Counted from the stretch's first letter, positions 1 through 6,431 are shown. The stretch: DNA of 9,218 nt from Gemmatimonadota bacterium (GCA_003221085.1 QHUD01000158.1:1-9218); one strand, 5' to 3'. The notes: generated by a model from the sequence alone, not told the origin. Translations and numbers: made by a program.

Positions 1-1573
1 ACTCCGCGAAGCCGCCCGCGAACTCCGTCAGGCGCCGCTCGTGCAGGATCCACAGCCGCGTCGTGAGCGCGCGCAGCAGCGCCCGGTCGTGACTCACCAG
101 AATGACCGTGCCGTCGTACGCGTCGATCGCGTCCTCGAGCGCCTCGATCGATTCCACGTCCAGATGATTGGTCGGCTCGTCGAGGACCAGCAGGTTGGCG
201 CCCGACAGCATCAGCATGGCGAGCGCGACGCGCGCCCGCTCGCCGCCCGACAATGAGTCGGCGCGCCGCTGGACTTCCTGCCCCGAGAAGCCGAATCGTC
301 CCAGGTGCCCTTGGATGCGGCCGCGTTCCCACTTCGGCCGCAGCCCAGCGATCACGTCGTACAGCGTGCGGTCGAGTGGCACTTGCGAGAGATCCTGCCG
401 GTAGTATCCGGCCGCGATCGACGTGCCGAGGCCCAGCTCACCGGCTTCGATCGGATGCTCGCCCAGTAGCGCCCGCAGCAGCGTGGACTTGCCCGCCCCG
501 TTGCGGCCGATAATGCCAAGCACGCCGGTCCGCTCCAATGTTCCGCTGAACCGCTCGACCAGAACGCGCGTGCCGATTCCCACGCTCACGTTCTTCGCGC
601 TGACGACCTGATCGCCACCGCGCTCCGGGACTTCGAAGCGCACCGCCATCGTCCCTTCCACACCAATGACGGGACTCAATCGCGGCAGCCGCTCGAGCCG
701 TTTGCGCCGGCCTTTGGCCTGGCGAGTGTTCTGCCCCGCAATGTTGCGCGCGATGTAATCCTTCTCGTGTGCGATCGTGCGTTGTTGCTGCTCATAGGCC
801 CGCTGTTGCGTCAGCCGGCGCTCGGCGCGTTGGGTCACGAAGGCGGCGTAGTCTCCAGTGTACGACGTCGCGGTGCCCCCTTCGAGGTGCAGCACGTGAT
901 CCACGGTGCCGGCGAGGAATGCGCGATCGTGACTCACGAGCAGCACGGTACGCCCGCTCGCGGCGAGGTATTGCTCGAGCCAGCGGGTGGTTTCGAGATC
1001 CAGGTGATTGGTCGGCTCGTCTAGCAGCAGCACATCGGCGGTCGTCATCAGCTGGCGCGCCAGGCCGAGGCGGCCGAGCTCGCCGCCGCTCAACGCGGAA
1101 AGCGGGGTGACGCGAGCTCGCGCGGGATCGAAGTCGAGGCCATGCAGGACCGCGTCAATGCGCGCGGTGACCGCGTAGCCCCCTTCGCGCTCGAAGCGCT
1201 CCAGGTCTTCGCCGTATCGGGTGAGGGCGCGCGCCGAGGAGTCGAGCGCCAGATCGGCGGCCTGCGTTACGAGCGACTGCTCCAGCGCCAGGAGCTCGGC
1301 CAACCCGCCCGCCGCGGCCTCCCACACCGTCGTCGCGCCGCCGAAGTCGCGGTGCTGCTCCAGCACTGAGACTCGCAGGCCAGGCGCGCGCGCGATGCTG
1401 CCGCGGCTGGGCTCGAGCTCGCCGGTCAGGAGCCGAAAGAGGGTGGTCTTGCCCGAGCCGTTGCGGCCCACGATGCCCCACCGTTCGCCCGGGGCGACGG
1501 TGAAGGAGACGCTCGAGAACAGGGTGGTGTCGCCGAAATCGACGCCGACGCCCGCAAAGGCAATCTGAGTCAT
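1..1573 (-). CDS. ABC-F family ATPase (two ABC domains), 3' end outside window
   Basis: About 524 residues are visible, starting at the ATG at 1573-1571; the C-terminus lies beyond base 1. Two ABC ATPase domains sit in one chain with no membrane segments, the architecture of soluble ABC-F proteins, which act on the ribosome (translation factors or antibiotic-protection proteins). Domain 1 has Walker A GRNGSGKTT (36-44), signature LSGGE (161-165), Walker B LLLDEPTNHLD with D185 and E186, and switch His215. Domain 2 has Walker A GRNGAGKST (356-364), signature LSGGE (441-445), the same DEPTNHLD motif (D465) and His495. Between them lies a charged linker containing RQAKGRRKRLERL, typical of the ABC-F interdomain linker that reaches toward the P-site tRNA. 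Both ATP sites look intact. No good Shine-Dalgarno sits at the usual distance from the ATG; a GGAGGA lies about 24 bases upstream. The subfamily (Uup, EttA, YheS or resistance type) cannot be settled. It is divergent from gluconokinase. Confidence 0.95.
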   Translation of the reverse strand, partial: MTQIAFAGVGVDFGDTTLFSSVSFTVAPGERWGIVGRNGSGKTTLFRLLTGELEPSRGSIARAPGLRVSVLEQHRDFGGATTVWEAAAGGLAELLALEQSLVTQAADLALDSSARALTRYGEDLERFEREGGYAVTARIDAVLHGLDFDPARARVTPLSALSGGELGRLGLARQLMTTADVLLLDEPTNHLDLETTRWLEQYLAASGRTVLLVSHDRAFLAGTVDHVLHLEGGTATSYTGDYAAFVTQRAERRLTQQRAYEQQQRTIAHEKDYIARNIAGQNTRQAKGRRKRLERLPRLSPVIGVEGTMAVRFEVPERGGDQVVSAKNVSVGIGTRVLVERFSGTLERTGVLGIIGRNGAGKSTLLRALLGEHPIEAGELGLGTSIAAGYYRQDLSQVPLDRTLYDVIAGLRPKWERGRIQGHLGRFGFSGQEVQRRADSLSGGERARVALAMLMLSGANLLVLDEPTNHLDVESIEALEDAIDAYDGTVILVSHDRALLRALTTRLWILHERRLTEFAGGFAE

Positions 1574-1623
1574 GCAGCCAGCAGAATAGCCTGGAATCCT
1601 CCGGCGGTATAGGATAGGTCGCT
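1574..1623. promoter_or_regulatory. Divergent intergenic region between ABC-F gene and gluconokinase gene
   Basis: Fifty bases separate the two divergent starts, so promoters for both genes should lie here or extend into the genes. A TATAGGATAGG stretch on the plus strand (1608-1618) is the most AT-rich part. It could supply a -10-like hexamer for gluconokinase, with little or no leader, or its AGG could serve as a weak ribosome-binding site five bases before the GTG. On the minus strand, TATTCT (1588-1583) and TATCCT (1617-1612) are possible -10 elements for the ABC-F gene. No convincing -35 is seen for either. The assignment rests mainly on gene arrangement. Confidence 0.35.
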
Positions 1624-2160
1624 GTGCACACGGGGTTGTTCATCGTGATGGGCGTCTCGGGCTCCGGAAAGACCACGATCGGAGCGCGGGTGGCGCGCGA
1701 GCTCGACCTCGAGTTCGTCGAAGGTGATGATCTGCACCCCCCGGACAACGTGAAGCGCATGGCGGCTGGGACGCCGCTCACGGACGACGACCGCCGTGGT
1801 TGGCTGAGCGCGGTCGCGGCCCGACTGCGCGAGGCGAAGCGCGCGGGAAGGGGTCTCGTGGTCTCGTGTTCGGCCCTCAAGCGGAGCTATCGTGACCTGC
1901 TGCGCTCCATTGTGGAAGCGGACGTGCGGTTCGTGTATCTCGCGGGGAGCCGAGCGCTTCTCGCGGAGCGCCTGGCCCAACGCCGCGGGCACTTCATGCC
2001 GCCATCGCTGCTCGAGAGCCAGCTCTCCATTCTGGAGGAGCCGTCGCCGGACGAGCGCGCGTGGGTCTGCGACATTCGCGAGACGCCGGAGGCGATCGTC
2101 GCCGATCTGGCGACGCGGATGCACGATTCCCATCCTGGAGGGGCGGGACTGACTCCGTGA
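1624..2160 (+). CDS. gntK: Gluconokinase (ATP-dependent, GntK family)
   Basis: A 178-residue protein, normal length for the GntK family (EC 2.7.1.12), which phosphorylates D-gluconate to 6-phosphogluconate for the pentose phosphate or Entner-Doudoroff routes. It has a P-loop GVSGSGKTT (10-18), the family block EGDDLHPPDNVKRMAAG (33-49) followed by TPLTDDDRRGWL, the VVSCSALKRSYRDLLR block, and the C-terminal GHFMPPSLLESQ. All are diagnostic of gluconokinase rather than shikimate or adenylate kinase. The start is taken as GTG 1624, preceded by a weak AGG five bases away. ATG 1648, just before the P-loop, is possible but would remove the first beta strand. The gene is divergent from the ABC-F gene and meets the DUF72 gene tail to tail, the two stop codons forming TGATCA. 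Activity on a related sugar acid cannot be excluded. Confidence 0.93.
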   Translation: MHTGLFIVMGVSGSGKTTIGARVARELDLEFVEGDDLHPPDNVKRMAAGTPLTDDDRRGWLSAVAARLREAKRAGRGLVVSCSALKRSYRDLLRSIVEADVRFVYLAGSRALLAERLAQRRGHFMPPSLLESQLSILEEPSPDERAWVCDIRETPEAIVADLATRMHDSHPGGAGLTP

Positions 2161-2862
2161 TCAGGAGACCAGCGTCGCGAACTCCTGCGCCAGTTTCGGC
2201 CCGATGCCCGACTCCTCGTGCTTGAAGAAGATGAACGCCTCGCCCCACCCCTTCCCCAGGTCCTTCACGGTCGTCGCCCACTGCTCGAGGTCCTGCTTCT
2301 TGTAGCCCTCGTCGCGCAGTCGCAGGTATCCGAAGTCGGCCGTCGCGACGAGCGGGGTGTGCCCTGCCTCGGTGTCCGCGACGCATAACGCCCCGTTCGC
2401 GACCCGCAGCGCGGCGTACACGTCATCCACGAACCACGACTCGTGCCGGAACTCCCAGGCGCATCGCAGGTCCGCCGGAAACTGGGTAAGCAGATCGTTC
2501 AGCCGGTCCACGTCCTTTTTGAAGTTGGGGGGCAGCTGAAACAGGATCGGCCCGAGTTTCGGACCCAGTCTGCGCGCCGTCTCGAGGAAGTAGCGCAGCG
2601 GGTCGTCCACGTCCCGGAGGCGGGCGATGTGCGTGATGCGCTGCGGCGCCTTGAGCACGAACGTGAACGCCGCCGGCGTGGCGGCGTCCCAGCCGGCCAC
2701 GGTTTTCGCGTTCGGCATCCGATAAAACGTGTAGTTGATCTCCACCGTGGAGAGCCGCTGACCGTAGTACTCGAGCATCTTGGCTTCGGGCATCTTGGCC
2801 GGATAGAACGTCCCTTTCCACTCGGGGAAGTTGTAGCCGGAGGTGCCGACGCGCACGTTCAC
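2161..2862 (-). CDS. DUF72 domain-containing protein (TIM-barrel-like)
   Basis: A 233-residue DUF72 (YecE-like) protein; the family has a TIM-barrel-like fold and no firmly established activity. Family blocks visible are GTSGYNFPEWKGTFYP (6-21), VEINYTFYRMP (40-50), KAPQRITH, GPILFQLPPNF, AWEFRHESWF, YLRLR and the late FIFFKHE. The start is set at GTG 2862, giving MNVRVGTSGY. The frame stays open farther upstream, but that extension is Arg-rich and lies antisense-free within the aldehyde dehydrogenase gene, so it is an artefact. The GTG overlaps the aldehyde dehydrogenase stop as GTGA, implying translational coupling. This is the last gene of the operon and ends against the gluconokinase stop with no spacer. 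Whether it takes part in the pathway or is only carried along is unknown. Confidence 0.92.
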   Translation of the reverse strand: MNVRVGTSGYNFPEWKGTFYPAKMPEAKMLEYYGQRLSTVEINYTFYRMPNAKTVAGWDAATPAAFTFVLKAPQRITHIARLRDVDDPLRYFLETARRLGPKLGPILFQLPPNFKKDVDRLNDLLTQFPADLRCAWEFRHESWFVDDVYAALRVANGALCVADTEAGHTPLVATADFGYLRLRDEGYKKQDLEQWATTVKDLGKGWGEAFIFFKHEESGIGPKLAQEFATLVS

Positions 2863-4223
2863 GCGACCCACACCGTCTTCACGTTCACGAACTCCCGCAG
2901 CCCGAACTCGGACAGCTCGCGCCCGTAGCCCGAGCGCTTGACCCCGCCGAACGGCAGCCGGGGGTCGGACTTGACGACCCCGTTCACGAATACGCTGCCG
3001 GCCTCGAGCTCGCAGGCGACCCGCTCGCCGCGCTTCGTGTCGCCGGTCCACACCGCCGCGCCGAGGCCGTAGGGCGACGTGTTCGCGATACGGATCGCGT
3101 CCGCTTCGTCCTTGGCGCGGATCACCGCCGCTACGGGGCCGAACGTCTCCTGATCGAAGGCCGGCATCCCTGGCTCCACCGCGACCAACACCGTGGGCGG
3201 GTAGAAGGCGCCCCGACCGGCGGGGAGCTCTCCGCCGAGAATGAGTCGGGCGCCGCGCTTCACCGACTCTTGCACCTGCCGCTGGAGGTTCTCGCGCAGG
3301 TCGAGCCGCGCCTGCGGCCCGATTTGCGTCGCCGGGTCGAGCGGATCACCCACCCTCCGGGCGCGCATTTCGCTCGTGAACCGCTCGACAAAGCGCTCCG
3401 CCACGCGCTCCACGACGATGAAGCGTTTGGCGGCGATGCAACTCTGGCCGCTGTTGATCAGCCGTGCCTCGGCGGCAGTCGTCGCGGCTCGCTCGAGATC
3501 CGCATCCTCCAGCACGATGAACGGATCGCTGCCCCCGAGCTCGAGCACCGTTTTCTTCAGGTGTCGACCCGCCTGCTCGGCCACCTGACTCCCCGCACGG
3601 TCCGAGCCGGTGAGCGTCACCGCCCGGACGCGCTCATCGGCGATCACGCCGCCGGCGGCCGCGTTCGACAGGAACACGGCGCGGAACAGACCATTCGGAA
3701 AGCCCGCGTCCTGGAAGACGTCTTCAATCGCGATCGCGCAGCGCGGCACGTTGGGGGCGTGCTTCAGGATGCCGGCGTTGCCGGCGACGAGCGCCGGCGC
3801 GGCGAAGCGGAACACCTGCCAGAACGGGAAATTCCACGGCATGATCGCGAGCACCGGACCGAGGGCTTCGAACCGGATGTAGCTCCGCGATGCGTCGCTC
3901 GGGCGGGGCTCGTCGGCCAGGAAGGCCGCCCCGTGCTCAGCGTAGTAGTCGCACACCCAGGCGCACTTCTCGGCCTCCCCCACCCCCTGGGCGAGCGGCT
4001 TTCCCATCTCGAGCGCCATCGTGCGGGCGTACGTGTCCTTGCGCTCGCGGAGGAGGCGCCCAGCGGCCCGCAAGCGCTCCGCCCGCTCCGCGACCGGCCA
4101 ACGGCGCCATTCGCGCGACGCGGCGTCGGCGCGCTCCAGGGTCCTGGTCAGCGCCTCGGGCGCCATCTCCTCGAACGTCTCGAGCACCTCGCCCGTGGCG
4201 GGGTTGACCGACTGGAACGTCAC
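2859..4223 (-). CDS. NAD(P)-dependent aldehyde dehydrogenase, succinate-semialdehyde dehydrogenase type
   Basis: A 454-residue aldehyde dehydrogenase that should oxidise an aldehyde to an acid with NAD(P)+. It begins VNPATGEVLETF, as in the short GabD/Sad-type succinate-semialdehyde dehydrogenases. Active-site residues are present: N131 in MPWNFPFWQ, K154 for cofactor binding, general base E228 in LELGGSDPF, nucleophile C262 in NSGQSCIAAKR, and E359 in QETFGPV. The C-terminal LPFGGVKRSGYGRELSEFG block closes the fold. Length and motifs point to this subfamily, but substrate is hard to infer within the superfamily; the context suggests a semialdehyde or sugar-derived aldehyde from the RLP pathway. 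The start is GTG 4223, which overlaps the cupin stop (GTGA). Its own TGA overlaps the DUF72 GTG in the same way, so it is third in the operon. Confidence 0.94.
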   Translation of the reverse strand: MTFQSVNPATGEVLETFEEMAPEALTRTLERADAASREWRRWPVAERAERLRAAGRLLRERKDTYARTMALEMGKPLAQGVGEAEKCAWVCDYYAEHGAAFLADEPRPSDASRSYIRFEALGPVLAIMPWNFPFWQVFRFAAPALVAGNAGILKHAPNVPRCAIAIEDVFQDAGFPNGLFRAVFLSNAAAGGVIADERVRAVTLTGSDRAGSQVAEQAGRHLKKTVLELGGSDPFIVLEDADLERAATTAAEARLINSGQSCIAAKRFIVVERVAERFVERFTSEMRARRVGDPLDPATQIGPQARLDLRENLQRQVQESVKRGARLILGGELPAGRGAFYPPTVLVAVEPGMPAFDQETFGPVAAVIRAKDEADAIRIANTSPYGLGAAVWTGDTKRGERVACELEAGSVFVNGVVKSDPRLPFGGVKRSGYGRELSEFGLREFVNVKTVWVA

Positions 4224-4621
4224 GGGACGACCTCGGGTCGGTCCCGTACCCGATCCACGATGCAGAGAAATCCCAGCAGCTCACCGCCGGTCGCCTGGAA
4301 CTGGTGCGCCACGCCGGGCGACACGTATACGCAGTCGAACGGGGCGATCTCGTAGGTCTTATCGCCCAGCATCACCCGCCCTCGACCGCGGATGACGACC
4401 ACCGCATGGGGATGCTGGTGTCGCTCGAGCGTCGAGTAGCCACCGGCTTCGATCTCGAAGTAGCGGGTGATGAAGCTGAACGGCTCCTCGCCGGCCCCCT
4501 CGCCCAGCAGGGTCTGACGGGTCACGTCCCGGTACGGCACGTCCCCGCTCTTGTACTCGCGTGCGGGGACTCCGTCCCAGCGGAACGCGCGGAACTTCAG
4601 GACCTTCGATCGGTCATCCAT
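4220..4621 (-). CDS. Small single-domain cupin protein
   Basis: A 133-residue single cupin domain, second in the operon. Motif 1 is seen around STLERHQHPHAVVVIRGRG (63-81) with His68, His70 and His72. Motif 2 is PFDCVYVSPGVAHQFQA (94-110), with PxG at 102-104 and His106. The Glu that usually completes the metal site in motif 1 falls at Ala73 or Val74, so the classical 3-His/1-Glu set is incomplete and the centre may be three-His. Small cupins can be isomerases, epimerases, dioxygenases or ligand sensors, and which applies here cannot be told. It is shorter than acireductone dioxygenase (about 180 residues) and lacks that enzyme's Glu, so a direct methionine-salvage role is unlikely. The ATG at 4621 lies inside the last codons of the RLP gene (8-base overlap, ATGGATGA), and its stop overlaps the next start. 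Confidence 0.88.
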   Translation of the reverse strand: MDDRSKVLKFRAFRWDGVPAREYKSGDVPYRDVTRQTLLGEGAGEEPFSFITRYFEIEAGGYSTLERHQHPHAVVVIRGRGRVMLGDKTYEIAPFDCVYVSPGVAHQFQATGGELLGFLCIVDRVRDRPEVVP

Positions 4622-5729
4622 GGAAATGTCGTCTCACCGCCGCAACTAGCCGCTCCGCCGCCCTGGTGAGCTCGGGTTGCGCGTACAGGCTCCCGCCAAT
4701 CAGGAAGATGGTGTCCGCGCCGTACCGCTCGATCCAGTACGGCACGCGGCCCGCGTCGATTCCCCCCGCCGGCACCGGAAACGAAGGAGACACGGTTCCG
4801 AGCGGCCCGCGCAGCCGCGCGTTGATCGCCGCGCAGGTCGCATCCGAGAACGTAAACCGGCCCCCGACGTTGGGATAGATCACGGCATCGCTGCCCGCGA
4901 CGCGGAACAGGTCGCCTAATAGCACGGGCGGTGCGATGCCGTGGTCCCGCTGGAAGAACGCCCCCGCGAGCGCGGGGTGCGACATGACCGCCAGTCCCGT
5001 GGCGGCGACCGCGCCTACGGCTCCCAGCCCCGCGGGAAGCGCGTTCACCACGACGCCGCCACAGCCGGCGCGCCGCGCCAGCCCCGCGCGCTCCAACATC
5101 TCCGGCGGGCTGCTCGTGACGTTCGGGAAGTACCGCGCGTTCCCGCCCGTCTCGCCGTTGGCGCGGGCGACGGCCTCGCAACAGCGCTCGACCCGTTCGC
5201 GAAACGGGGCGGCGGCTTGATCCGACAGGCTGTGATCGTCCTTGATGATGTCGATCCCTGCACGAGCGAACCCGTAGGCTCGCTCGGCGAGCCCGGCCGC
5301 GGAGAGACCCAGCGGTTTGAGCGCCGTACACAGCAGGGCGCGCCCGCGGACGCCCGTGAGCTCGCGGAGCCCTGTGATGCCGAGCCGGGGGCCGCGCAGT
5401 GCGGCGAGCAGCTCGTCGGGCCACTCGAGATCCGCAATCAGAATTCCGGGTTTGAAGGAGATGTTGCCGAACAGGAGGTTCAAGAGCTGCGGCAGGTCGC
5501 CGCATACGACGGCCGGGTCGAACGAGATCACCGCACGCGAGCGCCCGCGGCCGAGCGACTCGACCGACTCGACGCGCCCCGCGACCCGCGCCGCAACGTC
5601 TGGGGGGACGGCGCCTTCGGGGAGCTCGACGGTCTGCTCGAACGCGATGTCCCGCGCCTTGTCGGCTGCGAGCCGGCTCGAGCAGGCGAGGTGGTAGGTC
5701 ACGCGCAGACGCATGGTGATGGCGGTCAC
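4614..5729 (-). CDS. RuBisCO-like protein (form IV RLP, large-subunit family)
   Basis: A 371-residue member of the RuBisCO large-subunit family, shorter than true RuBisCO (about 470). The N-terminal alpha/beta domain covers roughly 1-115, including LLNLLFGNISFKPGI (82-96); the barrel domain follows. By hand alignment to the plant enzyme, K138 (ALKPLGLS) matches Lys175, K163 and D165 (DIIKDDHSL) match Lys201 and Asp203, and H251 matches His294. Carboxylase residues are changed: Lys177 to Leu140, Glu204 to His166, His327 to Ile284, Lys334 to Arg291 and Ser379 to Ala. The phosphate-binding glycines remain in PAGGID and IGGSLYAQP. It should therefore act on a phosphorylated carbonyl compound without fixing CO2. 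Known RLP activities include diketo-methylthiopentyl-phosphate enolase and 3-oxo-isoapionate-4-phosphate decarboxylase or transcarboxylase; none can be assigned here. The start is GTG 5729, with ATG 5714 an alternative; neither has a clear Shine-Dalgarno. First gene of the operon. Confidence 0.92.
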   Translation of the reverse strand: MTAITMRLRVTYHLACSSRLAADKARDIAFEQTVELPEGAVPPDVAARVAGRVESVESLGRGRSRAVISFDPAVVCGDLPQLLNLLFGNISFKPGILIADLEWPDELLAALRGPRLGITGLRELTGVRGRALLCTALKPLGLSAAGLAERAYGFARAGIDIIKDDHSLSDQAAAPFRERVERCCEAVARANGETGGNARYFPNVTSSPPEMLERAGLARRAGCGGVVVNALPAGLGAVGAVAATGLAVMSHPALAGAFFQRDHGIAPPVLLGDLFRVAGSDAVIYPNVGGRFTFSDATCAAINARLRGPLGTVSPSFPVPAGGIDAGRVPYWIERYGADTIFLIGGSLYAQPELTRAAERLVAAVRRHFHG

Positions 5730-5882
5730 GCTGGATGTTAGTGTCGAGGCGCCGCGTCGGGGCCGAACTCTGCAACAGGCCGGCGCCGTCCGTCCCGGCC
5801 ACTCAGTCCCCTATCCTTATAGCACGGGCCGACTTGTCCCGCACGGCGCCGCCGGGCACACGCCTTGCAACTCCAGCAAGAC
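5730..5882. promoter_or_regulatory. Divergent gap upstream of the RLP operon
   Basis: A 153-base non-coding gap between the RLP start (minus) and the small plus-strand genes; it should hold the operon promoter. The one AT-rich patch is CTATCCTTATAG (5811-5822), an imperfect inverted repeat that gives -10-like hexamers on both strands: TATAAG on minus (5821-5816) and TATCCT or TATAGC on plus. On the minus strand it reads TATAAGGATAGG, close to the TATAGGATAGG upstream of gluconokinase. No good -35 at 16-18 bases was found on either strand. If the minus-strand -10 is real, the operon leader would be roughly 80 bases. Confidence 0.35.
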
Positions 5883-6053
5883 ATGAGACAGTCTTGGCGA
5901 CCGGACGATTGGGCGGACGACGACGACGCCTGGCGTGGCGATCTCCACCTCCATGCGGAGCCGTGGCGCGGCGAGGAGCACCTCGCCGAATGGCCGGAGG
6001 CGCAGGCGGGGCCCGAATACTGGATGTACAAGCGGGCCGCCGAGGCCCCGTGA
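5883..6053 (+). CDS. Probable small Trp-rich acidic protein (hypothetical)
   Basis: A 56-residue reading frame from ATG 5883 to TGA 6053. It carries six Trp (5, 10, 17, 28, 37, 47) and an Asp run at 12-15, with about 14 acidic and 6 basic residues. It ends near PEYWMYKRAAEAP. There is no signal peptide or membrane segment. About 47 of 56 codons end in G or C, consistent with the neighbouring real genes, and no overlapping frame looks better. The ribosome-binding site is weak (AGCAAG just before the ATG), which lowers confidence. A TTG at 5865 would add six residues. It lies 43 bases upstream of the small exported-protein gene and could share its transcript. I do not recognise the family. Confidence 0.45.
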   Translation: MRQSWRPDDWADDDDAWRGDLHLHAEPWRGEEHLAEWPEAQAGPEYWMYKRAAEAP

Positions 6054-6085
6054 CGGATATCGTGGGAGGGAGGTCAAGCGACTAA

Positions 6086-6092
6086 AAGGAGG
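6086..6092 (+). promoter_or_regulatory. Strong Shine-Dalgarno AAGGAGG for the small exported protein
   Basis: AAGGAGG lies four bases before ATG 6097. It fixes the start there and rules out the longer in-frame Arg-rich extension upstream, which would run through the preceding small gene. It is the closest match to the anti-Shine-Dalgarno sequence in the window, so high expression is possible. Confidence 0.85.
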
Positions 6093-6096
6093 CAAC

Positions 6097-6378
6097 ATGC
6101 TTGCTCCGCTCCCTCGCGTTGTCGCCGCTGCCGTGCTCACCGCCGTCCTCGCCCTCCCGCTCGCCGCCGCCCAACCGCGGCAACCGACGCGTCCCACTCC
6201 GGGCGTCGTCCAGGAGCCACACCCCGAGATCAATGCCGCGATCCGCGCGCTCGAAGCCGCGAGGCTGCATCTGCAGCGCGCCGCGCACGATTTCGGTGGC
6301 CACCGCGTGAAAGCGATTCGCGCGATCGATGCCGCGCTGATGCAACTCAGGCTCGCGCTGAAGTACGATAAGGAGTAA
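6097..6378 (+). CDS. Small exported helical protein of unknown function (GGHR motif)
   Basis: A 93-residue protein with a clear signal peptide: Arg7 in the n-region, a hydrophobic core VVAAAVLTAVLALPL (8-22), and a likely cut after AAA at 25. The mature part starts with a Pro-rich linker (26-43), then two predicted amphipathic helices: INAAIRALEAARLHLQRAAH (45-64) and VKAIRAIDAALMQLRLALKY (71-90). They are joined by DFGGHR (65-70). This short Ala/Leu helix, GGHR turn, helix pattern recurs in small exported proteins of several soil phyla, as far as I recall, with no known role. It likely acts in the periplasm. A strong Shine-Dalgarno precedes it and a hairpin follows. No catalytic or metal site is evident beyond His42, His58, His64 and His69. 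Confidence 0.82.
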   Translation: MLAPLPRVVAAAVLTAVLALPLAAAQPRQPTRPTPGVVQEPHPEINAAIRALEAARLHLQRAAHDFGGHRVKAIRAIDAALMQLRLALKYDKE

Positions 6379-6399
6379 GCGCGCAGGTCGCGCACGGAC

Positions 6400-6431
6400 G
6401 GGGCCCGGCCTCAAGAGTGGGGTCGGGCCCC
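6400..6431 (+). terminator. GC-rich hairpin after the small exported-protein gene
   Basis: An 11-base left arm GGGGCCCGGCC (6400-6410) and right arm GGTCGGGCCCC (6421-6431) pair fully in RNA, with one G-U wobble, around a 10-base loop. It starts 21 bases after the stop codon of the small exported protein and lies before the receptor promoter, a natural place for termination. No T-run follows, so it is not a classical intrinsic terminator; it may work with a termination factor or protect the 3' end of the mRNA. Confidence 0.6.

Noticed and set aside
166..1022. Near-identical short repeats (TGATTGGTCGGCTCGTC) about 840 bases apart
   Set aside because: They encode the same DEPTNH Walker B motif in the two ABC domains, so this is domain duplication within one gene, not a mobile or regulatory repeat.
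2863..3051. N-terminal extension of the DUF72 frame
   Set aside because: It is Arg-rich, lies inside the aldehyde dehydrogenase gene in another frame, and the family begins at the VRVGTSGY block right after GTG 2862.
3270..4355. 361-codon open frame on the plus strand opposite the aldehyde dehydrogenase and cupin genes
   Set aside because: Arg/His-rich composition, no motifs, and fully antisense to two clear genes.
4614..5729. RLP and cupin as MtnW and acireductone dioxygenase of methionine salvage
   Set aside because: The cupin is too short and lacks the motif-1 Glu of acireductone dioxygenase, and no other salvage gene is present in the window.
4597..5802. Long minus-strand frame overlapping the RLP gene
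   Set aside because: Arg-rich shadow in another frame; the RLP frame has the family motifs.
5817..6395. 192-codon minus-strand frame over the two small plus-strand genes
   Set aside because: No Shine-Dalgarno and no family features; the plus strand has a perfect Shine-Dalgarno and a signal peptide.
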